Origin: an uncultured Cellulomonadaceae bacterium
GTDB taxonomy: Bacteria > Actinomycetota > Actinomycetes > Actinomycetales > Cellulomonadaceae
Length of the DNA stretch: 64,000 nt
Assembly: GCA_947495165.1 (NCBI GenBank)
Contig: CANLXM010000002.1
Location: 62,001 to 126,000, forward strand
Direction of reading: 5' to 3'
A program made the position numbers and the translations under genes. Under the pieces are notes generated by a model. The model had not been told where the DNA came from, did not search any database, and saw nothing but the letters and a program-made list of their open reading frames with translations. Positions 54,760-63,117 of the stretch are shown in pieces; position 1 is the first letter of the stretch, and every line of letters starts with the position of its first letter.

Positions 54760-56565
54760 TCAGCCCGGGAAGGCGAACAGGTCCACGTCGGAGGAGATCA
54801 GCGACCAGTTCGTCCCGGTCGCGCTCCGTGTGAAGAGCTCCCCGGCGCCCGTGACGACGTAGATCGACCGGCTGCCCCGGCCCGCCGCGATCGAGCGGAC
54901 GCCCTCGACCGCCGCGACCCCCTCGGACTGCCCGCCGACGGTCACCGTGTGCACCGCGAGCGCCGTGTCCTGCCCCGCGCTCCCGAGCACGGCCAGGGTG
55001 GACTCGTCCACCCACGCCAGGTCCGTCGCCGAGACCAGCCGCGCGCCGACGGCGATCGGCTCCGTGAGCTGGCGCGGTGCGCCCGCCTCGTCGCGGACGA
55101 CCCCGGCGACGTCGATCTGGATGCCCTCCGCGTTCCGCGAGATCAGCGCCACCCGCGCCCCGTCACGCGAGACCCGCACCGCGAGCACCTCCTGCTCGGT
55201 GAGCCAGTCCACCGGGAGGGCGATCTCGGTGCCGTCGTACCGCGCGAGCCGCAGGCCGACGTCGGCCGAGCCGGACCACACCCAGCCGTCGGCGTCCACC
55301 GACGGCGCGAGGACGTCGCGCCCCTGGAGGAACGGCACCGGGGCGCCGCCGTCGGCGGGCAGCAGCGCGAGCGTCTGGTTGCCCAGCCGGACCGTGACGC
55401 TGCCGTCGACGGGCGAGACCGCGAGCGCTGTCGGCTCCTGGGCCAGCGGAGCGAGCCCGGGCACGGGCGCGACGTCGCGACCGTCCACGGTCACGACGGC
55501 ACCTTCCCGGACCGCGCGCGGCAGCCCGACGGGGCTGGGGTCGCGCAGCGGGTCGACCGGCATCGCGACGCTCAACGGGCTGCCGGAGACCCGGACCTCC
55601 ACGGCGCTCACGCCGGGGACCCGCAGCAGGGTGGCCTCCATCTGCGCCTCGAGCAGGGCCCGCTGCTCGTCCGAGGCGCTGAGCGCGCCCGCCGTGAGAT
55701 CGACGACTGCCGCGCCGCTGGTGTCCACCGACACCGCGCCGACCGTGAGGGTCGTGCCCACGGGCACGCCGGTGACGACGGCGTCCCGCAGCCACGGCGA
55801 GGGCCCCTCGAGGAGCGCCTGGGTCGCATACGTCGCCGTGTTGCGGCGCGGGAACCAGCGCAGGTCGGGCACGAGGTAGGCGCGGTCGGGGGTGACGAAG
55901 TACAGAGGCGTCGGCCGGTACACGGAGGCGAAGTTCGGCTGGGAGACGACCACGCCGTCGGGCACGCTGGAGATCCGCCACTGCCCGGCCCGGTTGGTCA
56001 CGAGCGAGTACGTGACGTCGCTCGTGGCGCCTGCCGCGGCCTCGGTGTAGCGGCCCCCGTCGTCGATCGTGGCGCTCACCTGCACGGTGCTGACCAGCGT
56101 GACCGTGCCGTCGGCCCCCGCGTCGGGGGTCGGGGACGCAGCGTCGTCGCCCGGCTCCGCGGGGTCGGCGGCGGCGTCCGCCGCGGCGTCCTCCGGCACG
56201 TCGGTGGGCTCGACCGCGGGGTCCGCCGTCGGCGCGGGTCCAGGGGTCAGCGGCAGGTCACCGGCGTAGACGACCGTCTGGGTCGTCGGGTCCCACGTCT
56301 CGCGTGCGGGCTCCGCCAGGAAGAGCCGGGCGGTCTCGAAGCCCTCGCTCACCCCCGCGGCCTGGGCGGAGAGGAAACCGCGCACGACCTGCTCGGGCGT
56401 GGCGTCCTCCGCCGGGCCGTACACCTGGAGGAAGAGCTCGCTCGACTCCTGCACCTCGACGTCCCCCACGGTCACCGGGCCACGCACCGGGATCGACGCG
56501 CAGCCGCCCAGGGCGAGGAGCGCGGCCACCGCCGCGTACGCGCCACGGCGCTGGGACGCGGTCAT
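54760..56565 (-). CDS. lpqB: Lipoprotein LpqB
   Basis: A 601-residue exported lipoprotein working with the MtrAB system. It has a signal peptide and lipobox ALGGC with the lipidated Cys at residue 22. A GerMN domain region (ARLFLAEPARETWDPT..., then YATQALLEGPSPWLRDAVVTGVPVGTTL) is followed by a C-terminal beta-propeller-like LpqB domain. An acidic Ala/Asp-rich insert (about 112-150) is unusual. In mycobacteria LpqB modulates the sensor MtrB. The ATG overlaps the mtrB stop by ATGA. Confidence 0.95.
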   Translation of the reverse strand: MTASQRRGAYAAVAALLALGGCASIPVRGPVTVGDVEVQESSELFLQVYGPAEDATPEQVVRGFLSAQAAGVSEGFETARLFLAEPARETWDPTTQTVVYAGDLPLTPGPAPTADPAVEPTDVPEDAAADAAADPAEPGDDAASPTPDAGADGTVTLVSTVQVSATIDDGGRYTEAAAGATSDVTYSLVTNRAGQWRISSVPDGVVVSQPNFASVYRPTPLYFVTPDRAYLVPDLRWFPRRNTATYATQALLEGPSPWLRDAVVTGVPVGTTLTVGAVSVDTSGAAVVDLTAGALSASDEQRALLEAQMEATLLRVPGVSAVEVRVSGSPLSVAMPVDPLRDPSPVGLPRAVREGAVVTVDGRDVAPVPGLAPLAQEPTALAVSPVDGSVTVRLGNQTLALLPADGGAPVPFLQGRDVLAPSVDADGWVWSGSADVGLRLARYDGTEIALPVDWLTEQEVLAVRVSRDGARVALISRNAEGIQIDVAGVVRDEAGAPRQLTEPIAVGARLVSATDLAWVDESTLAVLGSAGQDTALAVHTVTVGGQSEGVAAVEGVRSIAAGRGSRSIYVVTGAGELFTRSATGTNWSLISSDVDLFAFPG

Positions 56566-58307
56566 CGGCTTCCCTCCTGGGGGCGGTCGTGCGCGACGAG
56601 GATCGAGTGGGAGTCGTCGTCCAGCGTGGGGACGGCGGCCGGTCCGTGGTCGGCGACGCGCACCACAGGGATGGAGCCCGTCGTCACCGCAGGACCAGCG
56701 TAGGTGCGCTCGGGCGCGAGCGGGAGGGGCGAGCTCTCGAGCACGATGCCCGCGCGGCGGGGCACGGTGAGCCGGAAGCACGCGCCGGTGCCCGGGCTCC
56801 CCCAGGCCTCGAGCCACCCCCCGTGCAGGTGCGCGTCCTCGAGCGAGATCGCGAGCCCCAGGCCGGTCCCCCCCGAGGTCCGCGCGCGCGCGGGGTCGGC
56901 ACGCCAGAACCGGTCGAACACGTGCGCGGTCGCCTCGCGCGACATCCCCACCCCGTAGTCCCGCACGGTCACCGCCACCGAGTGCGCGCTCGCCCCGACC
57001 GTGAGCTCCACCGGGCCGTCCTCGGCGTGCTCGACGGCGTTGACGAGCAGGTTGCGCAGGATCCGCTCGACCCGCCGCGGGTCGAGGTCCGCGATCACGG
57101 GCTCGTCCGGGTAGGAGGCGGTGATCCACACCCCCTTGGTCTGCGCGAGCACCATGGCCTGGTCGAGGGCGCGGTCCGCGACGTCGCGCAGGTCGCGGCG
57201 CTCGGCCTCGAGCGTCGCGGCACCGGCGTCGAAGCGAGAGATCTCCAGCAGGTCCGCGAGCAGGTCCTCGAACCGGTCCAGCTGGAGGCCGAGCAGCTCG
57301 GCGGAGCGTCGGATCGCAGGCTCGAACTCGTCGCGGGCCGCGTGGATCACCTCGGCCGCCATGCGGATCGTCGTCAGCGGGGTGCGCAGCTCGTGCGACA
57401 CGTCCGACACGAAGCGGCGCTGCAGGGTGGACAGGCTCTCCATCTGCTCGATCTGGTCCTGGAGGCTCGCGGCCATCTCGTTGAACGAGGCCGCGAGCGT
57501 GGCCATCTCGTCCTGCCCGCGCACGACCATCCGCTCGTCGAGGTGACCGTCAGCGAGGCGGGCGGCGACCCCTGCGGCCTGGCGCACGGGGTGCACCGCC
57601 TGACGGGTGACCAGCCAGGTGATCGCGAGGATCAGACCGACGAGCGTGAAGGCGCCCCCGAGCAGGATGCGCTGGATGAAGGCGAGCGTGCGCTGCTCCT
57701 GCTCGAGCGTGTAGAGGTAGTACAGCTCGAAGGGGCCGGCGAGCGGGACCTCGACCATCGAGCCGACGACGATGCCCGGGACCACGGTGCCGTCCGGCTG
57801 AGCCACACCGACCGACTGCCACAGCTGGTCGCTGGCCGCGACGGTCCGGGCGCGCATGTCCGGCGTGATCACCTCGGCGAGCGACGGTGCGGTGTTGAGG
57901 TCGATCACCGGGACCAGCGACGTGGATCCCTCGGGGCGCCACAGGAACGCCTCCCGCTGCGCCGCACCGCCCGTGCTCAGCCTCGTGAGGATGTCGTTGA
58001 GGAGCTGCTGGACCTGCGTCGACGTGCTCGCGGTCGCCGCGTCGAAGTTCCGCTGGGCCTCCGACGTCGAGCGCGCGCTCTCCAGCAGGATCTGGTCGAC
58101 GCGCTCGGTGAACAGCCCGTCCCGGATCGACGTCGTGAGGTAGCCCCCGAGCGCGACCATCGTGATGGTGCCGACGACCAGCGTGGTCGTGATGACCTGG
58201 GCCTGCATGGACGACCGCCACCGGCGCGCGAGACGCGCCACGACCACCCGGGCGCGGCGGGGCAGCCTGCGCAGGCGGTCGAGCGTGCGGCGCGCGCGGG
58301 CGTTCAC
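56562..58307 (-). CDS. mtrB: Sensor histidine kinase MtrB
   Basis: A 581-residue two-component kinase controlling wall metabolism and division. It has two membrane segments (about 38-60 and 213-235) with an external sensor of about 150 residues, a HAMP domain (TRQAVHPVRQAAGVAARLADG), HisKA with the phospho-accepting His305 in VSDVSHELRTPLTTIRMAAEV, and a HATPase domain (NLLVNAVEHA, DYGVGMSREA, GGTGLGLAI). A roughly 65-residue C-terminal tail follows. The GTG start overlaps the mtrA stop. Confidence 0.96.
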   Translation of the reverse strand: MNARARRTLDRLRRLPRRARVVVARLARRWRSSMQAQVITTTLVVGTITMVALGGYLTTSIRDGLFTERVDQILLESARSTSEAQRNFDAATASTSTQVQQLLNDILTRLSTGGAAQREAFLWRPEGSTSLVPVIDLNTAPSLAEVITPDMRARTVAASDQLWQSVGVAQPDGTVVPGIVVGSMVEVPLAGPFELYYLYTLEQEQRTLAFIQRILLGGAFTLVGLILAITWLVTRQAVHPVRQAAGVAARLADGHLDERMVVRGQDEMATLAASFNEMAASLQDQIEQMESLSTLQRRFVSDVSHELRTPLTTIRMAAEVIHAARDEFEPAIRRSAELLGLQLDRFEDLLADLLEISRFDAGAATLEAERRDLRDVADRALDQAMVLAQTKGVWITASYPDEPVIADLDPRRVERILRNLLVNAVEHAEDGPVELTVGASAHSVAVTVRDYGVGMSREATAHVFDRFWRADPARARTSGGTGLGLAISLEDAHLHGGWLEAWGSPGTGACFRLTVPRRAGIVLESSPLPLAPERTYAGPAVTTGSIPVVRVADHGPAAVPTLDDDSHSILVAHDRPQEGSR

Positions 58308-58987
58308 GGTGCGCTGGTGCCCGCCTTGTACCCGACGCCGCGGACCGTGACGACGATCTCGGGGCGCTCGGGGTCGTGCTCGATCTTGGAGCGCAGCCGC
58401 TGCACGTGGACATTGACCAGCCGCGTGTCCGCGGCGTGCCGGTAGCCCCAGACCTTCTCGAGCAGCACCTCGCGGCTGAACACCTGCCACGGCTTGCGCG
58501 CGAGCGCGACCAGGAGGTCGAACTCGAGGGGCGTGAGGAGGATCGCCTCGCCGTCGCGCGTGACGCGGTGGCCCGTGACGTCGATCTCGAGGTCGCCGAC
58601 CGCCAGCCGCTCCGGCGCGGGGTCGGTCGTGCGGCGCAGCCGCGCGCGGATCCGCGCCACGAGCTCCTTCGGCTTGAACGGCTTGGAGATGTAGTCGTCG
58701 GCACCGGACTCGAGGCCGACGACGACGTCGACGGTGTCGGACTTCGCGGTGAGCATGATGATCGGCACCCCGGACTCCGCCCGGATCTGACGGCACACCT
58801 CGTTGCCGTCCTTGCCGGGGAGCATGAGGTCCAGCAGCACGAGGTCGGGCTTGTGCTCGCGGAACGCGCCGAGCGCCCCGTCCCCGTCCGCGCAGAACGA
58901 CGGCTCGAACCCCTCCCCGCGCAGCACGATCCCGATCATCTCGGCCAGGGCCATGTCGTCGTCGACGACGAGCACACGTTCCTTCAT
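58304..58987 (-). CDS. mtrA: Response regulator MtrA
   Basis: A 227-residue OmpR-type regulator. The receiver has D9/D10 and phospho-acceptor Asp53 (LVLLDLMLPGKDG), with Thr/Ala in LTAKSD and Lys in SKPFKPKEL. The winged helix includes LTPLEFDLLVALARKPWQVFSREVLLEKVWGY and HVQRLRSKIEHDPERPEIVVTVRGVGYKAG. Close agreement with mycobacterial MtrA is evident along its length. It heads the mtrA-mtrB-lpqB unit. Confidence 0.97.
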   Translation of the reverse strand: MKERVLVVDDDMALAEMIGIVLRGEGFEPSFCADGDGALGAFREHKPDLVLLDLMLPGKDGNEVCRQIRAESGVPIIMLTAKSDTVDVVVGLESGADDYISKPFKPKELVARIRARLRRTTDPAPERLAVGDLEIDVTGHRVTRDGEAILLTPLEFDLLVALARKPWQVFSREVLLEKVWGYRHAADTRLVNVHVQRLRSKIEHDPERPEIVVTVRGVGYKAGTSAP

Positions 58988-59097
58988 GCCTGAAGTCTGC
59001 CACCTGGGCGGGGCGGCAGGACCAGGGCGAGCCCATCCGTGGCACGATGTCGCCTGACGCGTCACGCCGGCGAGCGCCGGCCCTGGGGGAGGAACTG

Positions 59098-60273
59098 ATG
59101 AGCACGCCGGAGAACGAGGGCTGGGGCCCGACCACGCCTGCGCCCCGCTACGGGCACTACGCGCCGGTCCCGCCGTCCGACGGCGCCGCTCCCCCGCCCG
59201 GCGCACCGCCGCCACCCGCAGGCCAGCCCTCGCACGGCCGGGGCGCCCCCGGTGGCCCGCAGTACGGACAGCCGCAGTACGGCCAGCCGCAGTACGGCGC
59301 GCCGCAGGGCGCGCCGTCCCCGTGGGGCGGCCCGGGAGCGGGCCTGCCGACGAAGCCCGGGATCATCCCGCTGCGCCCCCTGCGCCTGGGCGAGTTCCTC
59401 GACGGAGCGTTCGGTGCGCTGCGCGCCAACCCGCGGGTCATGCTGGGCATGACCGCGCTCATCACGTCCGTCGCCGCGGTCCTCGCGGTTCTCGTCACGG
59501 CCGTGCTGCCGCTGACGGACTGGCTCCTCGGCTCCGAGTTCGAGGAGGCGTTCCTCGTCAGCGGCTCGGCGGCGCTCGACCTCGGTCCGAGCGTCGGGGC
59601 CCTGCTGCTGTCGGTCGCGCTGCCCGCGGTCAGCGGCCTGCTGATCTTCGCGGTCAGCCGGGCCGTGCTGGGCGAGAAGGTGAGCGTCCGCGAGGTCTGG
59701 GACCAGGTGAAGCGTCAGCTGCTGCGCCTGATCGCCGTCGCGCTACTCGTGTCCGCCGGCACGGTCGCGCTGGTGCTCCTCGTCGCGCTCCCGGTCATCG
59801 GCCTCGCGCTGGGCACGGACGCCGACCCCGCCGTGGTCGTGCTGGCCACGATCGCCGCCGCAGCCGTGGGCATCCTCGCGGTCGTGTGGTTCAGCGTCCG
59901 CACCCTGCTGATCGCGCCGGTGCTCGTGCTCGAGCGCCTCACGCTCGGCAAGGCGATCGCACGGGGCTGGCGCCTCACCCGCGGCTCCTTCTGGCGGATT
60001 CTCGGCATCTACGTCGTGATGCAGATCATCGTGCAGATCGTCGCGTCGATCCTCGTCACCCCGTTCGCGTTCGTCGGCGGGATCCTCGCGGCCGTGATGA
60101 CGTCCCCCGTCATCGCGTCCATCCTCGTGATGGTGGGCTTCGTCCTGTCGTACACGATCACCGCGGCGTTCTCCGGCAGCGTGCTCGCCCTGATCTACAT
60201 CGACATCCGCATGCGCCGCGAGGGCCTCGACGTCGAGCTCGCGGCGGCGGCGGCGCGGACGTCGGCGGGCTAG
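59098..60273 (+). CDS. Multi-pass membrane protein with a Pro/Gln/Tyr-rich N-terminus
   Basis: A 391-residue protein. The first 105 residues are a low-complexity cytoplasmic tail rich in Pro, Gly, Gln and Tyr, including a triple QYGxP repeat. The C-terminal 270 residues hold about six hydrophobic segments with IIPLRPLRLGEFLDGAFGALRANPRVMLG at their start and RGWRLTRGSFWRILGIYVV, a pattern seen in membrane domains linked to glycerophosphodiester phosphodiesterases. No catalytic domain is present. GGGGGAGG precedes the ATG. It heads the plus-strand operon that continues through the DUF58 gene. Confidence 0.78.
   Translation: MSTPENEGWGPTTPAPRYGHYAPVPPSDGAAPPPGAPPPPAGQPSHGRGAPGGPQYGQPQYGQPQYGAPQGAPSPWGGPGAGLPTKPGIIPLRPLRLGEFLDGAFGALRANPRVMLGMTALITSVAAVLAVLVTAVLPLTDWLLGSEFEEAFLVSGSAALDLGPSVGALLLSVALPAVSGLLIFAVSRAVLGEKVSVREVWDQVKRQLLRLIAVALLVSAGTVALVLLVALPVIGLALGTDADPAVVVLATIAAAAVGILAVVWFSVRTLLIAPVLVLERLTLGKAIARGWRLTRGSFWRILGIYVVMQIIVQIVASILVTPFAFVGGILAAVMTSPVIASILVMVGFVLSYTITAAFSGSVLALIYIDIRMRREGLDVELAAAAARTSAG
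59257..59301 (+). repeat. Three tandem 15-base units
   Basis: Units of CCGCAGTACGGnCAG-type sequence repeat three times in frame (59257-59271, 59272-59286, 59287-59301), the last with two changes. They encode the QYGQP repeats of the membrane protein's tail. Confidence 0.85.
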
Positions 60274-60278
60274 GCGCG

Positions 60279-60896
60279 GTGCTCGGACTCGATGTCCCCG
60301 TCGACCCGGACGCGGAGACCGCACGGCGCTGGCTCACCGAGGAGCTGAGCGACCGCGCCTACCGCGAGACCGAGGGGCTGATCCCGCGGATCCTGCGCTG
60401 GATCAACGAGCTGTTCTCCGGCTCGGGCGCCGTCGACCTGGGCCTGGGCTGGTGGACGCTGATCGGCGCCGCCGCGATCGCGGTCGTCGTCGCGGTCGCC
60501 CTCGTGATCGCCGGGCCCGTCCGGCGATCACGCCGCACGCGCACGCCCGAGGCCGTGCTCGGGGACTCGCTGCGGTCGGCCCAGGACTGGCGCGCGAGCG
60601 CCGCCGCCGCCGCCCGCGACGGGGACCACGCGGTCGCCGTCCTGGACTCCTTCCGCGCGCTCGTCCGCTCGCTCGAGGAACGCGCCCTCCTGGACGAGCG
60701 GCCGGGCCGCACCGCGGCCGAGGCGGCGCACGAGGCCGAGCCCCGCTTCCCGGCGCACGCTCCCGCCCTGCACGACGCCGGCCGCGTGTTCGACGAGGTC
60801 TGCTACGGCGACCGCCCGGGCAGCCTGGGCGACTACGAGCGCATGGCGGCGCTCGACGCGACGCTCGCGGACGAGCGCCCGGCGGTGACCGCATGA
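60279..60896 (+). CDS. DUF4129-domain membrane protein
   Basis: A 205-residue protein with one membrane segment (about 60-82) and a cytoplasmic DUF4129-like domain (SAAAAARDGDHAVAVLDSFRALVRSLEERALLDERPGRTAAEAAHEA, then AGRVFDEVCYGDRPGSLGDYERM). DUF4129 proteins are regular partners of MoxR/DUF58 operons; function unknown. The GTG start is 5 bases after the previous stop, and its stop overlaps the next ATG. Confidence 0.82.
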   Translation: MLGLDVPVDPDAETARRWLTEELSDRAYRETEGLIPRILRWINELFSGSGAVDLGLGWWTLIGAAAIAVVVAVALVIAGPVRRSRRTRTPEAVLGDSLRSAQDWRASAAAAARDGDHAVAVLDSFRALVRSLEERALLDERPGRTAAEAAHEAEPRFPAHAPALHDAGRVFDEVCYGDRPGSLGDYERMAALDATLADERPAVTA

Positions 60897-62074
60897 GCGC
60901 ACAGGTCGTCGGCGACGGCACCACGGCGCGCAGCCGCGCCTCCCGTCGCTGGTCCGGGGCGCGCCTGCCCGTCGTGATCGCGCTCGTGGTGCTCCTCACC
61001 GCCGTCGTGATCCCGCTGCTGCAGGGGCGCACGTCGTCCACGCCGCTCGCGCCGGACAACCCCGGCCCCTCCGGCACGCGCGCGCTCGCGCACGTGCTCG
61101 GCGACCAGGGAGTCGACGTCCGGTACGTGCGCTCGGCCACGGAGGTGGCGGACCATGCCGGACCCGCCACCACGCTCGTGGTCGCGTCGTCGGACGGCCT
61201 CACGCCCGGCGCGGTCGACACCGTGCTCGGCACCGGCGCGGACCTCGTCCTGCTCGCCCCGGACGCCGCGCTCCTCGAGCGCGCGACCGACGGCGCCGTC
61301 GAGCCCGCCGGCCTCGAGCCGACCGTGGGCGTGGCGCGCGCCGCCGTGTGCACCGACCCCGACGCGGCCGCCGCAGGTTCGCTCACCTCCTCCGGCGGGG
61401 GCCTGCGCGCGTCCACCGTCTGCTTCCCGTTCACGGGAGACCAGGGCGCGGGCGCCTACGCCGTCCACGAGCGCGCGGACGGCGTCCGCGTCGTGGTCGT
61501 CGACGACGCGACGTTCACGACCAACGGCGCGATCACCTCCGGCGGCAACGCCGCGCTCGCCCTGCGGGTCCTGGGCAAGCACCCGGACGCCGTCTGGTAC
61601 CTGCCCGTCCCCGAGGTCACCAGCGTCCCGGGTGAGCCCGCGCCGCGTGGCGGGGTGCTGAGCCTGCTGCCGCGCGCCTCGGGCGCCGTCGGGCTCGTGG
61701 CCCTGATCACCGTCGTGATGGCCGCGTGGTGGCGGGGTCGTCGGCTGGGCCCCGTCGTCGCAGAGAACCTGCCGGTCGTCGTCCCCGCGGCCGAGGCCAC
61801 GCGCGGGCGCGGACGCCTCTACCGCCGGGGGCGCGCCCACGGCCACGCCGGCGCCGCCCTGCGTGCCGGCGCCGCCGAGCGCATGGCCGGCCGCCTCGGG
61901 ATCACGCGCGCGGCCGAGCCCGGCGCGCTCGTCGAGGCGGTCGCCCGCGCCACCGGCCGCCCGGCCCCCGACGTCTCCGGGCTGCTCTACGGCCCACCGC
62001 CCCAGGACGACCAGCAGCTGCTCACCCTGACCGCACAGCTGGACCAGCTCGAGAGTGAGGTTTACCGCCCGTGA
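60893..62074 (+). CDS. DUF4350-domain protein
   Basis: A 393-residue protein. One N-terminal membrane segment (about 25-45) is followed by an external DUF4350-like alpha/beta domain (DNPGPSGTRALAHVLGDQGVDVRYV, TTLVVASSDGL, GVRVVVVDDATFTTNGAITSGGNAALALRVLG), then a second membrane segment near residue 265 and a cytoplasmic tail. The fold resembles the ThuA/GATase-like domains of gliding or membrane complexes, but function is unknown. Coupled by 4-base overlaps on both sides. Confidence 0.8.
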   Translation: MSAQVVGDGTTARSRASRRWSGARLPVVIALVVLLTAVVIPLLQGRTSSTPLAPDNPGPSGTRALAHVLGDQGVDVRYVRSATEVADHAGPATTLVVASSDGLTPGAVDTVLGTGADLVLLAPDAALLERATDGAVEPAGLEPTVGVARAAVCTDPDAAAAGSLTSSGGGLRASTVCFPFTGDQGAGAYAVHERADGVRVVVVDDATFTTNGAITSGGNAALALRVLGKHPDAVWYLPVPEVTSVPGEPAPRGGVLSLLPRASGAVGLVALITVVMAAWWRGRRLGPVVAENLPVVVPAAEATRGRGRLYRRGRAHGHAGAALRAGAAERMAGRLGITRAAEPGALVEAVARATGRPAPDVSGLLYGPPPQDDQQLLTLTAQLDQLESEVYRP

Positions 62075-63117
62075 CCGACCAGCCGTACTCCCCCGTCCCG
62101 CCGCCCGCGCCCCGCCCCGTGCCGAGCGCGCCACCGGCGCCCGTCGCCCCCGCCGCCGGAGCCGGCACCGACCCGGTGCGCGAGGCCCTCGAGGCGGTCC
62201 GCGCCGAGGTCGCCAAGGCGGTCGTCGGGCAGGACGCCGCCGTCACGTCGCTCCTGATCGCGCTCCTGTGCCGCGGCCACGTGCTGCTCGAGGGTGTGCC
62301 CGGCGTCGCGAAGACGCTCCTGGTGCGCACGCTCGCCTCCGCGCTCGAGCTCGAGACCACGCGCGTGCAGTTCACCCCGGACCTCATGCCCGGTGACGTG
62401 ACCGGCTCGCTCGTCTACGACGCCCGCAGCGCCGAGTTCTCGTTCCGCCCGGGCCCGGTCTTCACGAACCTCATGCTCGCCGACGAGATCAACCGGACCC
62501 CGCCGAAGACCCAGGCCTCCTTGCTGGAGGCCATGGAGGAGCGGCAGGTCAGCGTCGACGGCACCCCGCGCCCGCTGCCGACGCCGTTCATGGTCATCGC
62601 GACCCAGAACCCCGTCGAGTACGAGGGCACCTATCCGCTGCCCGAGGCGCAGCTCGACAGGTTCCTGCTCAAGGTCGTGCTCCCGCTGCCCGAGCGCGCG
62701 CAGGAGGTGGAGATCCTGCACCGCCACGCGACCGGGTTCAGCCCGCGCGACCTCGCGGCCGCCGGCGTCCGGCCGGTCGCCGGTCAGGAGGTGCTCGACG
62801 CCGCCCGCGAGGCCGTCGCCCGCGTCCAGGTGGCCCCGGAGGTGCTCGGCTACGTGGTCGACGTGTGCCGGGCGACGCGGTTCTCGCCGTCGTTGTCCCT
62901 CGGTGTCTCCCCCCGCGGCGCGACCGCGCTGCTCGCGACCGCACGGGCGTGGGCGTGGCTGTCGGGCCGCGACTTCGTGACCCCCGACGACGTCAAGGCG
63001 CTCGCGCCCGCCACCCTGCGCCACCGCGTGCAGCTCCGCGCGGAGGCCGAGCTCGAGGGCGTCACGACGGAGTCCGTCCTGGCGACCGTGCTGGCGAGCG
63101 TGCCGGTGCCGCGATGA
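62071..63117 (+). CDS. MoxR-family AAA+ ATPase
   Basis: A 348-residue AAA+ chaperone-like ATPase. After a proline-rich start come Walker A GVPGVAKTLLVRTLA, Walker B LMLADEINRTPPKTQASLLEAMEERQVSVDG (in parts), sensor 1 MVIATQNPVEYEGTYPLPEAQLDRF and sensor 2 region. MoxR proteins act with VWA/DUF58 partners to mature or activate membrane complexes. It is coupled to DUF4350 upstream and DUF58 downstream by GTGA/ATGA overlaps. Confidence 0.92.
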   Translation: MTDQPYSPVPPPAPRPVPSAPPAPVAPAAGAGTDPVREALEAVRAEVAKAVVGQDAAVTSLLIALLCRGHVLLEGVPGVAKTLLVRTLASALELETTRVQFTPDLMPGDVTGSLVYDARSAEFSFRPGPVFTNLMLADEINRTPPKTQASLLEAMEERQVSVDGTPRPLPTPFMVIATQNPVEYEGTYPLPEAQLDRFLLKVVLPLPERAQEVEILHRHATGFSPRDLAAAGVRPVAGQEVLDAAREAVARVQVAPEVLGYVVDVCRATRFSPSLSLGVSPRGATALLATARAWAWLSGRDFVTPDDVKALAPATLRHRVQLRAEAELEGVTTESVLATVLASVPVPR